From Candidatus Spyradosoma merdigallinarum (GTDB taxonomy: Bacteria > Verrucomicrobiota > Verrucomicrobiia > Opitutales > UBA953), in the NCBI GenBank assembly GCA_018713755.1, contig DVOG01000086.1, positions 1-16,223 of the forward strand: DNA of 16,223 bases, given 5' to 3'. Below, in pieces: positions 1 to 7,361 of this stretch. The notes beneath the pieces are model-generated. The model ran no database searches, was not told the DNA's origin, and worked only from the letters and a program-made list of their open reading frames with translations. Both the position numbers and the translations under genes were made by a program. The number at the start of each line of letters is the position of its first letter. The stretch's first letter is position 1.

Positions 1-2169
1 CCGAAAGCCCCCGCGGTTCCGCCGATGCCGGCGTTCGGCGCGCCTCGTCCCGCTCCGGCGGTTCCTCCGCCTTTGGCGAAACCCGCGGCCGTTCCTCCGC
101 CCGTTCCCGCGCCGGCTGCTTTTCAGCCGCGCCCGGCTCCGGTTGCGTCGGCCGTTCCGCCGCCCGCGCCGAAAGCGCCCGTCGTTCCGCCGCCCGCGCC
201 GAAGATTCCGGCCGCCGTTCCCGCGCCGACCGTGGCGCCGAAGGCGCCGGCGGTTCCTCCGCCTTTGCCTTCGGCGCCGAAAATGCCCGCGGTTCCCCCG
301 CCCATGCCCGCGCCGGAGTCCGGAAGCGCCGCGTCGGAGGCTCCCGCAGCCGAAACGCGGAAAAAACTTTCGCTGCGCGCTCCCGTCGTCGTGCGCGACC
401 TTGCCGCGGCGCTGGACATCCGCCCGTTCCGCATCATTTCGGAACTGATGAGCATGGGCATTTTCGCCTCGCTCAATCAGGACATCAAGGATGAAGTCGC
501 CGTCAAAATCGCCGACAGCCACGGCGTCGATCTTGAAGTCAAGCATCGCGAAAAGGGCGGCGCGCAGCAGGCGCAGAAGCCCGCTCCCGAAATCAAGGAG
601 CCGGAAGACGACGAAAAGGACAAGGAGCCGCGCTGCCCGGTCGTCTGCGTGCTCGGGCACGTCGACCACGGGAAGACGACACTGCTCGACTATTACCGCA
701 AGTCGAACGTGACCGCCGGAGAAGCCGGCGGGATCACGCAGCACGTCGGCGCCTACACCGTCGTGCACAACGGTCAGCGCATCACTTTTTTGGATACGCC
801 CGGGCACGCGGCGTTTTCCAAGATGCGGGAACGCGGCGCCGCGCTCACGGACATCGCCGTGCTCGTCGTCGCGGCGGACGACGGCTTCATGCCGCAGACG
901 GACGAAGCGCTGAAGTTCGCGCAGAAGAACAACGTGCAGATTGTCGTCGCGATCAACAAGTGCGACGCAAAGGGCGCGAACGTCGACCGCGTGAAGCAGC
1001 AGATGCAGCAGCGCGGGATCACGTCGGAAGACTGGGGCGGCTCCGTGCTGTGCGAAGCCGTTTCCGCGCTCAAGGGGACGAACATGGAAGCTTTGCTCGA
1101 CGCGATTCTGCTTCAGGCGGAAGTCATGGAGCTTAAGGCGAACCCGAAGCGTCCGGCGGAAGGCGTCGTCGTCGAAGCGCAGATGGAGCAGGGTCGCGGT
1201 CCGACGGCGACCGTCATCGTTCAGCGCGGCACGCTGAAGACGGGCGACGCGTTCGTCTGCGCGCAGCATTTCTGCCGCGTCCGCGCGATTCTCGACGAAT
1301 ACGGCAAGCCCTTGAAATCCGTGGCGCCGGGTAATCCCGGACGCGTGCTCGGCTGGTCCGGCGTGCCGTCCGCGGGATCGGTTTTCTCCGTCGTCAAAAA
1401 CGCGCGCGAAGCCGAAAAGATCGCGGAAGAGAACAAGTACAAGCTGCGCAAGGCGGAAGAAGCCGAGGCAGAAGAGGCGAAAGCCGCGGCGAGCGCAGCG
1501 CAGAAAGGCATGTCCGATATGGACTTGCTCAATTCTTTGCTCAAGGAATCGAACGAAAAGGTTTTCCGCTGCGTGCTCAAGGCGGACGTCGACGGCACGC
1601 TGGAAGCGCTCGAGGGAGCGCTGCTCGGCATCAAGTCCAAGCGCGTGAAAATCGAAGTCGTCGGCGGTTCCGTCGGGCCGATCACTCCGGGCGACGTCAA
1701 CACGGCGTCGGCGGCGAACGCCGTCATCGTCGCGTTCGACGTGAAGCAGGAAAATTCCGTTCCCGCGATGCTCAAGCGTCTCGGCGTCAAAGTCATCGCG
1801 CACGACATCATTTACATGCTGCTTGACATGGTCAAGGAGGCGATGGCGGAGCTTCTCGATCCCGAATACAAGGAAAACGCCGTCGGCGAGGCGGAAGTCC
1901 GCGCGATCTTCTCGCTCGGGAAAAACAACAACGTCGCCGGTTCCATGGTGCTCGACGGGAGCATTCGCCGGGACTTCAACGCGCGCGTCGTGCGCAAGGG
2001 AGAAGTGCTGCACACGGGGAAAATCGACACGCTCAAGCGCTTCAAGGACGACGTCACGGAAGTCAAGGCCGGTTACGAGTGCGGCATTCGCGTGACCGGT
2101 TTCGACGAATATCAGGAAGGCGACCGCATCGAGTGTTTCGAAATTCTCGAAGTGCGTCCGTCGCTCTGA
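1..2169 (+). CDS. infB: Translation initiation factor IF-2, 5'-truncated by window edge
   Basis: IF-2 is the GTPase that places initiator fMet-tRNA on the 30S subunit and promotes 50S joining. The reading frame is open from base 1, so the true start lies upstream. Residue numbers here count from the first Met at base 25. Residues 1-110 are a low-complexity Pro/Ala leader with repeated AVPPP units. Residues about 114-170 are the IF2_N domain (LSLRAPVVVRDLAAALDI onward). The G domain follows, with GHVDHGKT at 211-218 (G1), GGITQHVGA (G2), DTPGH (G3) and NKCD at 311-314 (G4). A Glu/Lys/Ala-rich linker near 470-500 precedes the C-terminal IF2 domains, ending LEVRPSL. All GTPase motifs are intact. 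The gene ends at an intrinsic terminator, and no rbfA or truB follows. The identification is secure; only the upstream end is missing. Confidence 0.97.
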   Translation, partial: PKAPAVPPMPAFGAPRPAPAVPPPLAKPAAVPPPVPAPAAFQPRPAPVASAVPPPAPKAPVVPPPAPKIPAAVPAPTVAPKAPAVPPPLPSAPKMPAVPPPMPAPESGSAASEAPAAETRKKLSLRAPVVVRDLAAALDIRPFRIISELMSMGIFASLNQDIKDEVAVKIADSHGVDLEVKHREKGGAQQAQKPAPEIKEPEDDEKDKEPRCPVVCVLGHVDHGKTTLLDYYRKSNVTAGEAGGITQHVGAYTVVHNGQRITFLDTPGHAAFSKMRERGAALTDIAVLVVAADDGFMPQTDEALKFAQKNNVQIVVAINKCDAKGANVDRVKQQMQQRGITSEDWGGSVLCEAVSALKGTNMEALLDAILLQAEVMELKANPKRPAEGVVVEAQMEQGRGPTATVIVQRGTLKTGDAFVCAQHFCRVRAILDEYGKPLKSVAPGNPGRVLGWSGVPSAGSVFSVVKNAREAEKIAEENKYKLRKAEEAEAEEAKAAASAAQKGMSDMDLLNSLLKESNEKVFRCVLKADVDGTLEALEGALLGIKSKRVKIEVVGGSVGPITPGDVNTASAANAVIVAFDVKQENSVPAMLKRLGVKVIAHDIIYMLLDMVKEAMAELLDPEYKENAVGEAEVRAIFSLGKNNNVAGSMVLDGSIRRDFNARVVRKGEVLHTGKIDTLKRFKDDVTEVKAGYECGIRVTGFDEYQEGDRIECFEILEVRPSL

Positions 2170-2190
2170 GTCTGCGCCGTCGTCGCAAGA

Positions 2191-2234
2191 AAAAGCGCGT
2201 TTCCGCGGAGATTTTCGCGGGAACGCGTTTTTTT
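2191..2234 (+). terminator. Intrinsic terminator of infB
   Basis: A 12-bp stem, CGCGTTTCCGCG (2196-2207) against CGCGGGAACGCG (2216-2227), has one G-U pair and an 8-nt loop. Seven T follow at 2228-2234, and an A-run precedes the stem. The right arm carries a perfect CGGGAACG motif and the left arm a one-mismatch inverted copy. Confidence 0.9.
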
Positions 2235-2314
2235 AGTTGCGGGAACGCCGAAGATTCTGCATTTTTGCTTCTCACATTTTTTTATACGCCAACTTTCAGA
2301 ACCAGTAAAACATC
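2235..2314 (+). promoter_or_regulatory. AT-rich leader and probable promoter region of rpmG
   Basis: This 80-nt gap is clearly more AT-rich than its surroundings. A TATACG box at 2283-2288 could serve as a -10, but the best upstream partner, TGCATT at 2258-2263, gives a 19-nt spacer and is weak. No Shine-Dalgarno sequence precedes the rpmG ATG. Because infB ends at a strong terminator, rpmG needs its own promoter, and this is the only place for it. Confidence 0.35.
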
Positions 2315-2485
2315 ATGCCGAGAGAAACCGTTATCATCGAATGCACCGAAGCGCGCAAAGAAGGAAAAAATCCTTCGCGTTACATGACGACGCGCAACAA
2401 AAAGACGATGCAGGCGAAGGTCGAAAAGATGAAATACAATCCGAGCCTTCGCCGCCGCACGCTTCACAAGGAAATCAAGGGCTAA
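2315..2485 (+). CDS. rpmG: 50S ribosomal protein L33 (zinc-free type)
   Basis: This short 56-residue gene begins MPRETVIIECTEARKEGKNP. It shows the L33 pattern: ECTEARKEGKNPSRY at residues 9-23, TTRNKK at 25-30, and the C-terminal KMKYNPSLRRRTLHKEIKG. L33 sits near the E site of the large ribosomal subunit. The only cysteine is Cys10 and the CxxC pairs of the zinc-binding form are absent, so this is the zinc-independent (C-minus) version. It stands alone, not beside rpmB or secE as in some genomes, between the infB terminator and its own terminator. The ATG at 2315 is the only sensible start. No Shine-Dalgarno sequence is visible. Confidence 0.93.
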   Translation: MPRETVIIECTEARKEGKNPSRYMTTRNKKTMQAKVEKMKYNPSLRRRTLHKEIKG

Positions 2486-2505
2486 TTCCCCGCTTTTCCC
2501 TTGTT

Positions 2506-2540
2506 AAAAAAACTCCCGCCGGTTGCGGGAGTTTTTTTTT
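2506..2540. terminator. Bidirectional terminator between rpmG and the convergent DUF2238 gene
   Basis: The perfect stem AAAAAAACTCCCGC (2506-2519) pairs with GCGGGAGTTTTTTT around a 5-nt loop (2520-2524). It is flanked by an A-run on the left and nine T (2532-2540) on the right, so it can act on both strands. It lies between two convergent stop codons (2485 plus, 2559 minus). Confidence 0.92.
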
Positions 2541-2558
2541 GTCGAAAGCTGTGTGCGG

Positions 2559-3164
2559 TTAAACGTTTGTTCGGGCAATTTCGCCGCGCGTTTTGAAAAA
2601 GAAAAACGTTCCCGCAACGAGCCCTCCGAGCGTGTCGCAAAGAATATCTTTCTGCGCGTCCCAAATATCGCCCTGCGAGCCGAGAAACGCGGCTCCGGCT
2701 TCGCCTCCGTCGTAGGCGGCATAAAGCCATTCGACAAGTTCCCAAAGCCCGGCAACGGCGACGATGACGAAGAATCCTCCGGCGGCAGCGGCGAAAATTC
2801 CGTTCGTGATTTTTTTGCGAAACAGAAATTCCGAAATCAAAAGGGCGTTCAGCCCGACAACAAAGTGCGCGATGCGGTCGAAGTGGTTGCGCTCAAACCC
2901 GAAACGACCTTGCGTCAGCGGAACCGCCTCAAACGTGTAGTGCGCTCCGATTGACTGTAAAATACACCAAGACGCGGCAATCGCGTAGGCGGTGTTTGAA
3001 AATCGGAAACGCGGGAACACCGCCGCCAAAAATCCCCAGTAGCCGAGACACCAAAATATTTCCAAAAACCAAACGCTTCCCGACGGCGGATTAATCGCGG
3101 AAACGACAACGGCGACGGGAACGCTCAGAGCAAGCAGGAGAGTCGTGCGGTTTTGTGTCATCAT
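2559..3164 (-). CDS. DUF2238 / YjdF-like inner membrane protein
   Basis: A 201-residue integral membrane protein with about six hydrophobic segments (near residues 8-24, 32-50, 57-74, 98-115, 122-148 and 174-193). Family-typical motifs are HYTFEAVPL (75-83), RNHFDRIAHF (92-101), LWELVEWLYA (140-149) and GSQGDIWDAQKD (162-173). These match the DUF2238 family (E. coli YjdF), whose function is not established; conserved acidic and histidine residues near the membrane surface are typical. Two ATGs stand in tandem at 3164 and 3161. An AAAGG sequence lies directly upstream and is better spaced for the second, so the protein may be 200 residues. The same frame stays open upstream as antisense to the ketosynthase gene, which is a composition artefact. 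It converges on rpmG and shares its terminator. Confidence 0.85.
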   Translation of the reverse strand: MMTQNRTTLLLALSVPVAVVVSAINPPSGSVWFLEIFWCLGYWGFLAAVFPRFRFSNTAYAIAASWCILQSIGAHYTFEAVPLTQGRFGFERNHFDRIAHFVVGLNALLISEFLFRKKITNGIFAAAAGGFFVIVAVAGLWELVEWLYAAYDGGEAGAAFLGSQGDIWDAQKDILCDTLGGLVAGTFFFFKTRGEIARTNV

Positions 3165-3255
3165 ACCTTTTGACGCTATGCGTTTTTCGGATTTTCTCAA
3201 GCGCGTTCCCGTTTCAACGGAAGCGATATTTCTCTTGCGCTTCTGATGCCCTACC

Positions 3256-3285
3256 TTGACAAGATGCGGGCGTGTTTGATTTAAT
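3256..3285 (+). promoter_or_regulatory. Sigma-70-type promoter for the ketosynthase-ACP operon
   Basis: A consensus TTGACA (3256-3261) is followed after 18 nt by TTTAAT (3280-3285), a 5/6 match to TATAAT. Transcription would start near 3292, leaving a leader of about 17 nt before the ATG at 3309. No Shine-Dalgarno sequence is present in that leader. Confidence 0.65.
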
Positions 3286-3308
3286 TGAAACTTTATTTGT
3301 AAGTCCTC

Positions 3309-4547
3309 ATGAACAAGCTCCCACGCATCGTCATCACAGGCGTCGGATTGACCGCGCCGAACGGGAATACGCTTGCCGAATTTCGCGCCAATCTCCTTGC
3401 CGGGAAAGCGAACATTCGGGAAATCGACGTGCGCTACATGGGGAAGCATCCGGCGGGCATCTGCGATTTCGACGCGACGAAATACCAGACGCGCCGGGAA
3501 CTGCGCACGAGCACGCGCGCCGGGAGCATCGCCATTTATTGCGCGCACGAGGCGATCGCCGACTCTAAAGTCGATTGGGAAGGGCTCGACAAGGCGTGCG
3601 TCGGCGTCTACGTCGGCATCACGGAGCACGGGAACGTCGAGACGGAAAACGAAATCTACGCCATTTCCCAGTTCGGCTACGACACGAAATTTTGGACGCA
3701 CCACCACAATCCGCGCACCGTGGCGAACAATCCCGCAGGCGAAGTGACGATCAACATGAAGATCACGGGGCCGCACTACACGATCGGGGCGGCGTGCGCG
3801 GCGGGAAACGCTGGCGTGATTCAGGCCGCGCAGATGCTTCAGCTCGGCGAAGTCGATTTCGCCGTTGCCGGCGGCGTCTCCGAATCGCCGGGAACGTTCG
3901 GCATTTTCGCCGGCTTCAAGAATCAGACGGCGCTCGCCTCGAATCCCGATCCGAACAAGGCGTCGCGTCCGTTCGACAAGGCGCGCAACGGGATCGTCAT
4001 TTCCGAAGGCGGCTGTCTTTACACGCTGGAACGGTTGGACGACGCGCTCGCGCGCGGCGCGAAAATCGTCGCCGAAATCGCCGGCTGGTGCATCAATTCC
4101 GACGCCGGGGACACCGTGCTCCCGGACGCGTCGCGGCAGGCGGAATGCATGCGGCGAGCGCTCGCCCGCGCGGGAATGCGCCCGCAGGACGTCGACATCG
4201 TGAGCACGCACGCCACGGGAACGGGGAAGGGCGACGAGCAGGAAATGACCGCCATGCGCGCGGTTTTCTCCGATTGCCCGAACACGAAAATCAACAACGC
4301 GAAGGGCTTCATCGGGCACTGCATGGGCGCGGCGGGAACGCTCGAGCTCGCCGGAAATCTCGGTTCGTTCGACGATTTGACGGTGCATCCGTGCATCAAC
4401 ATCGACGAACTCGATCCCGCGTGCGCGATGCCGGGACTCGTCATCGGGAAGCCGGAAAAAACGGAGAAAGTCGACGTGATTCTGAACAATTCGTTCGGGA
4501 TGCTCGGCATCAATTCCACGCTGATCGTCAAGCGCTTCGTTCCGTAA
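3309..4547 (+). CDS. Beta-ketoacyl-ACP synthase, FabF-like (KAS II fold) with atypical gating loop
   Basis: A 412-residue condensing enzyme of the thiolase fold. Such enzymes join an acyl chain on an active-site cysteine to malonyl-ACP. The catalytic triad is complete and at FabF-like positions: Cys163 in GAACAAGNAG, His301 in STHATGTGKGDEQE, and His337 in KGFIGHCMGAAG. The length matches FabF. The C-terminal loop that reads NSFGFGGTN in FabF is here NSFGMLGIN (394-402), so the gate Phe (Phe400 in E. coli) is Met and two more loop residues differ. The second gating region (NSDAGDTVLPDASRQ) also departs from the usual DAYHMT-type sequence. An ACP gene follows 46 nt downstream. No fabD, fabG or fabH is in the window, so it may be a dedicated or secondary elongation system rather than housekeeping FabF. 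Start at ATG 3309, behind a good promoter. Confidence 0.88.
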   Translation: MNKLPRIVITGVGLTAPNGNTLAEFRANLLAGKANIREIDVRYMGKHPAGICDFDATKYQTRRELRTSTRAGSIAIYCAHEAIADSKVDWEGLDKACVGVYVGITEHGNVETENEIYAISQFGYDTKFWTHHHNPRTVANNPAGEVTINMKITGPHYTIGAACAAGNAGVIQAAQMLQLGEVDFAVAGGVSESPGTFGIFAGFKNQTALASNPDPNKASRPFDKARNGIVISEGGCLYTLERLDDALARGAKIVAEIAGWCINSDAGDTVLPDASRQAECMRRALARAGMRPQDVDIVSTHATGTGKGDEQEMTAMRAVFSDCPNTKINNAKGFIGHCMGAAGTLELAGNLGSFDDLTVHPCINIDELDPACAMPGLVIGKPEKTEKVDVILNNSFGMLGINSTLIVKRFVP

Positions 4548-4593
4548 GGCGCCTGTTTCTTTTTTTTTCAGACTCCACAAACAGACAAAGAAA

Positions 4594-4851
4594 ATGACTG
4601 CAGAAGAAATCAAAAAAATCGTTCTCGACATCGTCGCCGACATCGCTCCCGACGAAGATCTCAGCAACGTGAAGCCCGACGTGAAGCTTCGCGAGCAGCT
4701 CAGCCTCGACTCGATGGATTTTCTCGACATCGTGATGGAACTCCGCAAGAAATACGGCATTGAAGTTCCCGAGGCGGATTATCCGCGCCTCGCGTCGCTC
4801 GACAGCTGCGCGGAATACCTCGCGCCGAAATTCGCCGAAAAAGGAAAGTGA
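4594..4851 (+). CDS. Acyl carrier protein paired with the upstream ketosynthase
   Basis: An 85-residue acidic four-helix protein of the phosphopantetheine-binding family. The attachment serine is Ser40 in SLDSMDFLDIVMEL, a DSMD variant of the usual DSLD. The next segment, KKYGIEVPEADYPRL, fits helix III and its loop. Being 46 nt after the ketosynthase with no terminator between, it is very probably co-transcribed and supplies that enzyme's carrier. It could be the general AcpP, but the pairing and the ADYPRLASLDSCAEYL tail are more typical of accessory ACPs. The ATG at 4594 has no Shine-Dalgarno sequence, only an A-rich CAGACAAAGAAA. An intrinsic terminator follows. Confidence 0.88.
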   Translation: MTAEEIKKIVLDIVADIAPDEDLSNVKPDVKLREQLSLDSMDFLDIVMELRKKYGIEVPEADYPRLASLDSCAEYLAPKFAEKGK

Positions 4852-4880
4852 TTTCCCCTCCGCGCCGCGCGCGAAAAGTT

Positions 4881-4926
4881 CGGAAGCCGGAACGCGTTCC
4901 CGCGGAATCCGGCTTCCGTTTTTTTT
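4881..4926 (+). terminator. Intrinsic terminator of the ketosynthase-ACP operon
   Basis: A perfect 11-bp stem, CGGAAGCCGGA (4881-4891) with TCCGGCTTCCG (4908-4918), encloses a 16-nt loop and is followed by eight T (4919-4926). The loop contains one CGTTCCCG motif (4894-4901). Confidence 0.9.
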
Positions 4927-4967
4927 GTCCCGCGGGAACGACTCTCGAGAAGAAGAAAAAAAAAACT

Positions 4968-4996
4968 TTGCGCCTCCGCCTTGTCCGCGGCAGAAT
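4968..4996 (+). promoter_or_regulatory. Possible promoter of the OPT transporter gene
   Basis: TTGCGC (4968-4973), then 17 nt, then CAGAAT (4991-4996, 4/6 to TATAAT). The -10 ends 9 nt before the ATG at 5006, so the message would be essentially leaderless. The match is weak alone; it is supported by the terminator upstream (the gene needs a promoter) and by similar spacing at other genes here. Confidence 0.3.
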
Positions 4997-5005
4997 AAAC
5001 ACGAT

Positions 5006-7195
5006 ATGACGACAAAACCCGACTCCCCCTCGTCTGCGCGAACGGAAATCGACGCCGATTCGGAAATTGACGCGTCCGCATTTTCCAAAGCCGCGGAAGA
5101 ATCTTTCGCCGAAAACCCGGCGGAAGAAGTCGACACGTCCGTGTTCGCGCTCGACAAAATTCCCCCGGAAGAGCGAGACGCCTATTGGCGCAAATACATT
5201 TACCGCGCGGACAAAGAGCCGCAGCTGACGGTTCGCGGCGCGGTTTTCGGCGGCTTCATCGGCATCCTCGCCTGCGCGTCGAGCATGTACACCTCGCTGA
5301 AAATCGGCTGGGGTTTCGGCATCGCGCTCGTCGCGGTCATTCTTTCCTTCGTCGTGTTCAACGGGCTTCGGATGTTTTCCGGCGGGCGCATCCGGCAGAT
5401 GGGCGTGCTGGAAAACGCGGCGACGTCGTCCGTCGCCACCGTCATCGGGATGACGACGACGCACACGGTCGTCGCGGCCTTCGGCGCGCTGATGCTGCTG
5501 CAGGGCGTTCCCGCGCCGTGGTACAAAATGGTGCCGACGATTTTCTTCGGCGCGATGCTGGGGACGTGCATCGCGATCCCGCTGAAGCGCGCGCTGATCA
5601 ACCAGGAACGCCTGCGCTTCCCGAGCGCGATCGCTTCGGCGGAAACGCTGAAATCGCTTTACGCGAAGGGCGGGAGCAAGGTCACGCGCAACAAGGTCGC
5701 GACGCTGCTCATTTCGCTCGGCTTGGCGGCGCTGCTCGGCATCATTAAGCAGATGCCGACGCTCGCGGCGGCGTTCGCGGAAATCGGCAAGGAAAAAGTC
5801 GCGGCGTTCTGCACGCGCCTGGCCGTCGTTCCCGACGCGCTTCATCTGCCCGCGTTTCTCAACCCGCTGAAACTTTGGGGCGGCATTCACGGTGCTACAG
5901 TCGTTTCCGACACGAACGCGGACGAAACGCTGCGGGAAGGCGTCGCCGTCGTCGGCGGAAAAATCGCGACGACCGTTCCCGAGGACGCGAATCTTCCGGG
6001 CATTTCCCTGGATCCGTCCGTGCTGCTCATCGGCGCGGGAATGCTTTGCGGGATGCGCGTTTCCCTGACGATGTTCTTCACGGCGATCGCGCTGGACTGG
6101 TTCATCGCGCCGTGGCTGATTTCCCAGGACATTCTGCACGCGGGAACGGACATTTTCCGCAATATCGAGACGGTGGTCGACGCGGACGGAAATTTCGCCG
6201 GATTCCGCGTCGTCTACTGGTCGCTTTGGATGGGAACGGCCGTCATGGTGATGGCGAGCTTCACGGCGCTGGCGTTCCAGTGGCGCACGATCGGCCGCGC
6301 GTTTTCGAGCATTTTCCCGAAAAAATCCGGAGCGGCGGAGGCCGACGATCCCGTCGCCGACGTCGAAGTGCCGATGAAATGGTTCGTCATCGGCGTGATT
6401 CCTTCGGCGATCGGGCTGATCGCCACGCTGCATTTCGCGTTCGAGACGGCGTGGTATCTCGGCGTGCTCGCGATTTTCCTCGCGGGAGCGTTCGGTCTGA
6501 TTTGCGCGCGTTCCTGCGGCGAAGCGGACACGAACCCGATCGGCGCGATGGGGAAAATTTCCCAGCTCATTTATTCCGTCATGCCTGGCGCGCGCGGGCA
6601 CCTGCAGACGAACCTGATCACCGGCGGCGTGACGGCCGCCGCGGGCGGCGCTTCGGGCGACTTGATGTCCGACATGAAGCTCGGCAACCTTCTCGGTCTC
6701 AAGCCGCGGATTCAGTTTTTCACGCAGCTGCTGGCGATTTGCATCGGCACGGTGATCGTCGTTCCCGTGTGGCGTTTGCTGGTCCCCGACGTCGCCGCGC
6801 TCGAAAAATATCCGGCGCCGCCCGCGCGCATGTGGAAGGCCGTCGCGGAATTTCTGAACGATCCGACGATTTCCCTGCCGACGACGGTTTACTGGGCGAT
6901 GAGCATCGGCGCGCTGATCGGCATCGCGATTCCCGTCTGCGAGCGGCTGTTCCCGAAGGCGCGCCACCTCATGCCGTCCGCGATCGGGATGGGCATCGTG
7001 CTGACGCTGCCCGCCGCGTTCAGCAACGCTTCGTCGTTCGCCATCGGCGCGATTTTCATTTGGGCGTGGAACAAGCTGCACAAGAAAAGCGAAGAGGAAT
7101 ACTCCGTCGCGCTGGCCTCCGGGCTGGTCGGCGGCGAGTCCATCGCCTGCGCGCTCGCGGCGATGACGGCGACGGCGGTGCTCATGTTCGGCTGA
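5006..7195 (+). CDS. OPT-family oligopeptide transporter
   Basis: A 729-residue, many-segment membrane protein of the OPT superfamily, proton-coupled importers of small peptides (some members carry metal chelates). The first about 85 residues are hydrophilic and acidic, ending ERDAYWRKYIYRADKEPQLT before the first membrane segment. Family hallmarks are GWGFGIALVA and the NAATSSVAT region near the N terminus, GEADTNPIGAMGKISQL (about 505-521, with Glu506 and Asp508) and AAGGASGDLMSDMKLG (Asp552). The C terminus is strongly hydrophobic, ending TATAVLMFG. I chose ATG 5006: the frame is open further up, but that part crosses the ACP gene and its terminator. It is a single-gene unit with a terminator on each side. 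Substrate cannot be read from sequence; peptides are likely given the OppBC genes next door. Confidence 0.92.
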   Translation: MTTKPDSPSSARTEIDADSEIDASAFSKAAEESFAENPAEEVDTSVFALDKIPPEERDAYWRKYIYRADKEPQLTVRGAVFGGFIGILACASSMYTSLKIGWGFGIALVAVILSFVVFNGLRMFSGGRIRQMGVLENAATSSVATVIGMTTTHTVVAAFGALMLLQGVPAPWYKMVPTIFFGAMLGTCIAIPLKRALINQERLRFPSAIASAETLKSLYAKGGSKVTRNKVATLLISLGLAALLGIIKQMPTLAAAFAEIGKEKVAAFCTRLAVVPDALHLPAFLNPLKLWGGIHGATVVSDTNADETLREGVAVVGGKIATTVPEDANLPGISLDPSVLLIGAGMLCGMRVSLTMFFTAIALDWFIAPWLISQDILHAGTDIFRNIETVVDADGNFAGFRVVYWSLWMGTAVMVMASFTALAFQWRTIGRAFSSIFPKKSGAAEADDPVADVEVPMKWFVIGVIPSAIGLIATLHFAFETAWYLGVLAIFLAGAFGLICARSCGEADTNPIGAMGKISQLIYSVMPGARGHLQTNLITGGVTAAAGGASGDLMSDMKLGNLLGLKPRIQFFTQLLAICIGTVIVVPVWRLLVPDVAALEKYPAPPARMWKAVAEFLNDPTISLPTTVYWAMSIGALIGIAIPVCERLFPKARHLMPSAIGMGIVLTLPAAFSNASSFAIGAIFIWAWNKLHKKSEEEYSVALASGLVGGESIACALAAMTATAVLMFG

Positions 7196-7225
7196 GAAAT
7201 TCGCCGCGTTCTTGTCTTGCGCGCG

Positions 7226-7270
7226 AAAAGCGTTCCCGCGGGAATGTCCGCCGGGAACGCTTTTTTTTTT
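7226..7270 (+). terminator. Intrinsic terminator of the OPT gene, built from an inverted CGTTCCCG pair
   Basis: AAAAGCGTTCCCG (7226-7238) pairs over 13 bp with CGGGAACGCTTTT (7252-7264). The run of T extends to 7270 (ten T from 7261). The two arms are perfect inverted copies of the window's abundant octamer (7231-7238 and 7252-7259). Confidence 0.92.
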
Positions 7271-7284
7271 CCGCCGGAGAAAAG

Positions 7285-7310
7285 GCGGCGACGCGCGGCC
7301 TCGTCGCCGC
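7285..7310. other. GC-rich inverted repeat upstream of the lipoprotein gene
   Basis: Perfect 9-bp arms, GCGGCGACG (7285-7293) and CGTCGCCGC (7302-7310), are separated by 8 nt. No T-run follows on either strand in a terminator position. It sits between the OPT terminator and the proposed lipoprotein promoter, so it could be an operator or a chance structure. Confidence 0.35.
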
Positions 7311-7325
7311 GAAGGAAAAAAACGG

Positions 7326-7354
7326 TTGCGGCGTTTCGTCGTTCCCGCGAAAAT
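7326..7354 (+). promoter_or_regulatory. Possible promoter of the lipoprotein-oppBC unit
   Basis: TTGCGG (7326-7331), 17 nt, then GAAAAT (7349-7354, 4/6 to TATAAT). The -10 ends 7 nt before the ATG at 7362. The spacer contains a CGTTCCCG motif (7340-7347). The match is weak; position and the preceding terminator support it. Confidence 0.3.
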
Positions 7355-7361
7355 ACGCGCC

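Noticed and set aside
3178..3246. 22-codon plus-strand reading frame before the ketosynthase
   Set aside because: No ribosome site, no recognisable sequence, and it ends before the TTGACA promoter; chance is the simplest explanation.
3165..4760. Upstream extension of the DUF2238 frame on the minus strand
   Set aside because: It runs antisense through the ketosynthase and ACP genes and has the same Arg-rich shadow composition. The real protein begins at 3164 or 3161 after AAAGG.
4760..5005. 82-residue N-terminal extension of the OPT protein
   Set aside because: It would start within the ACP gene and cross an intrinsic terminator.
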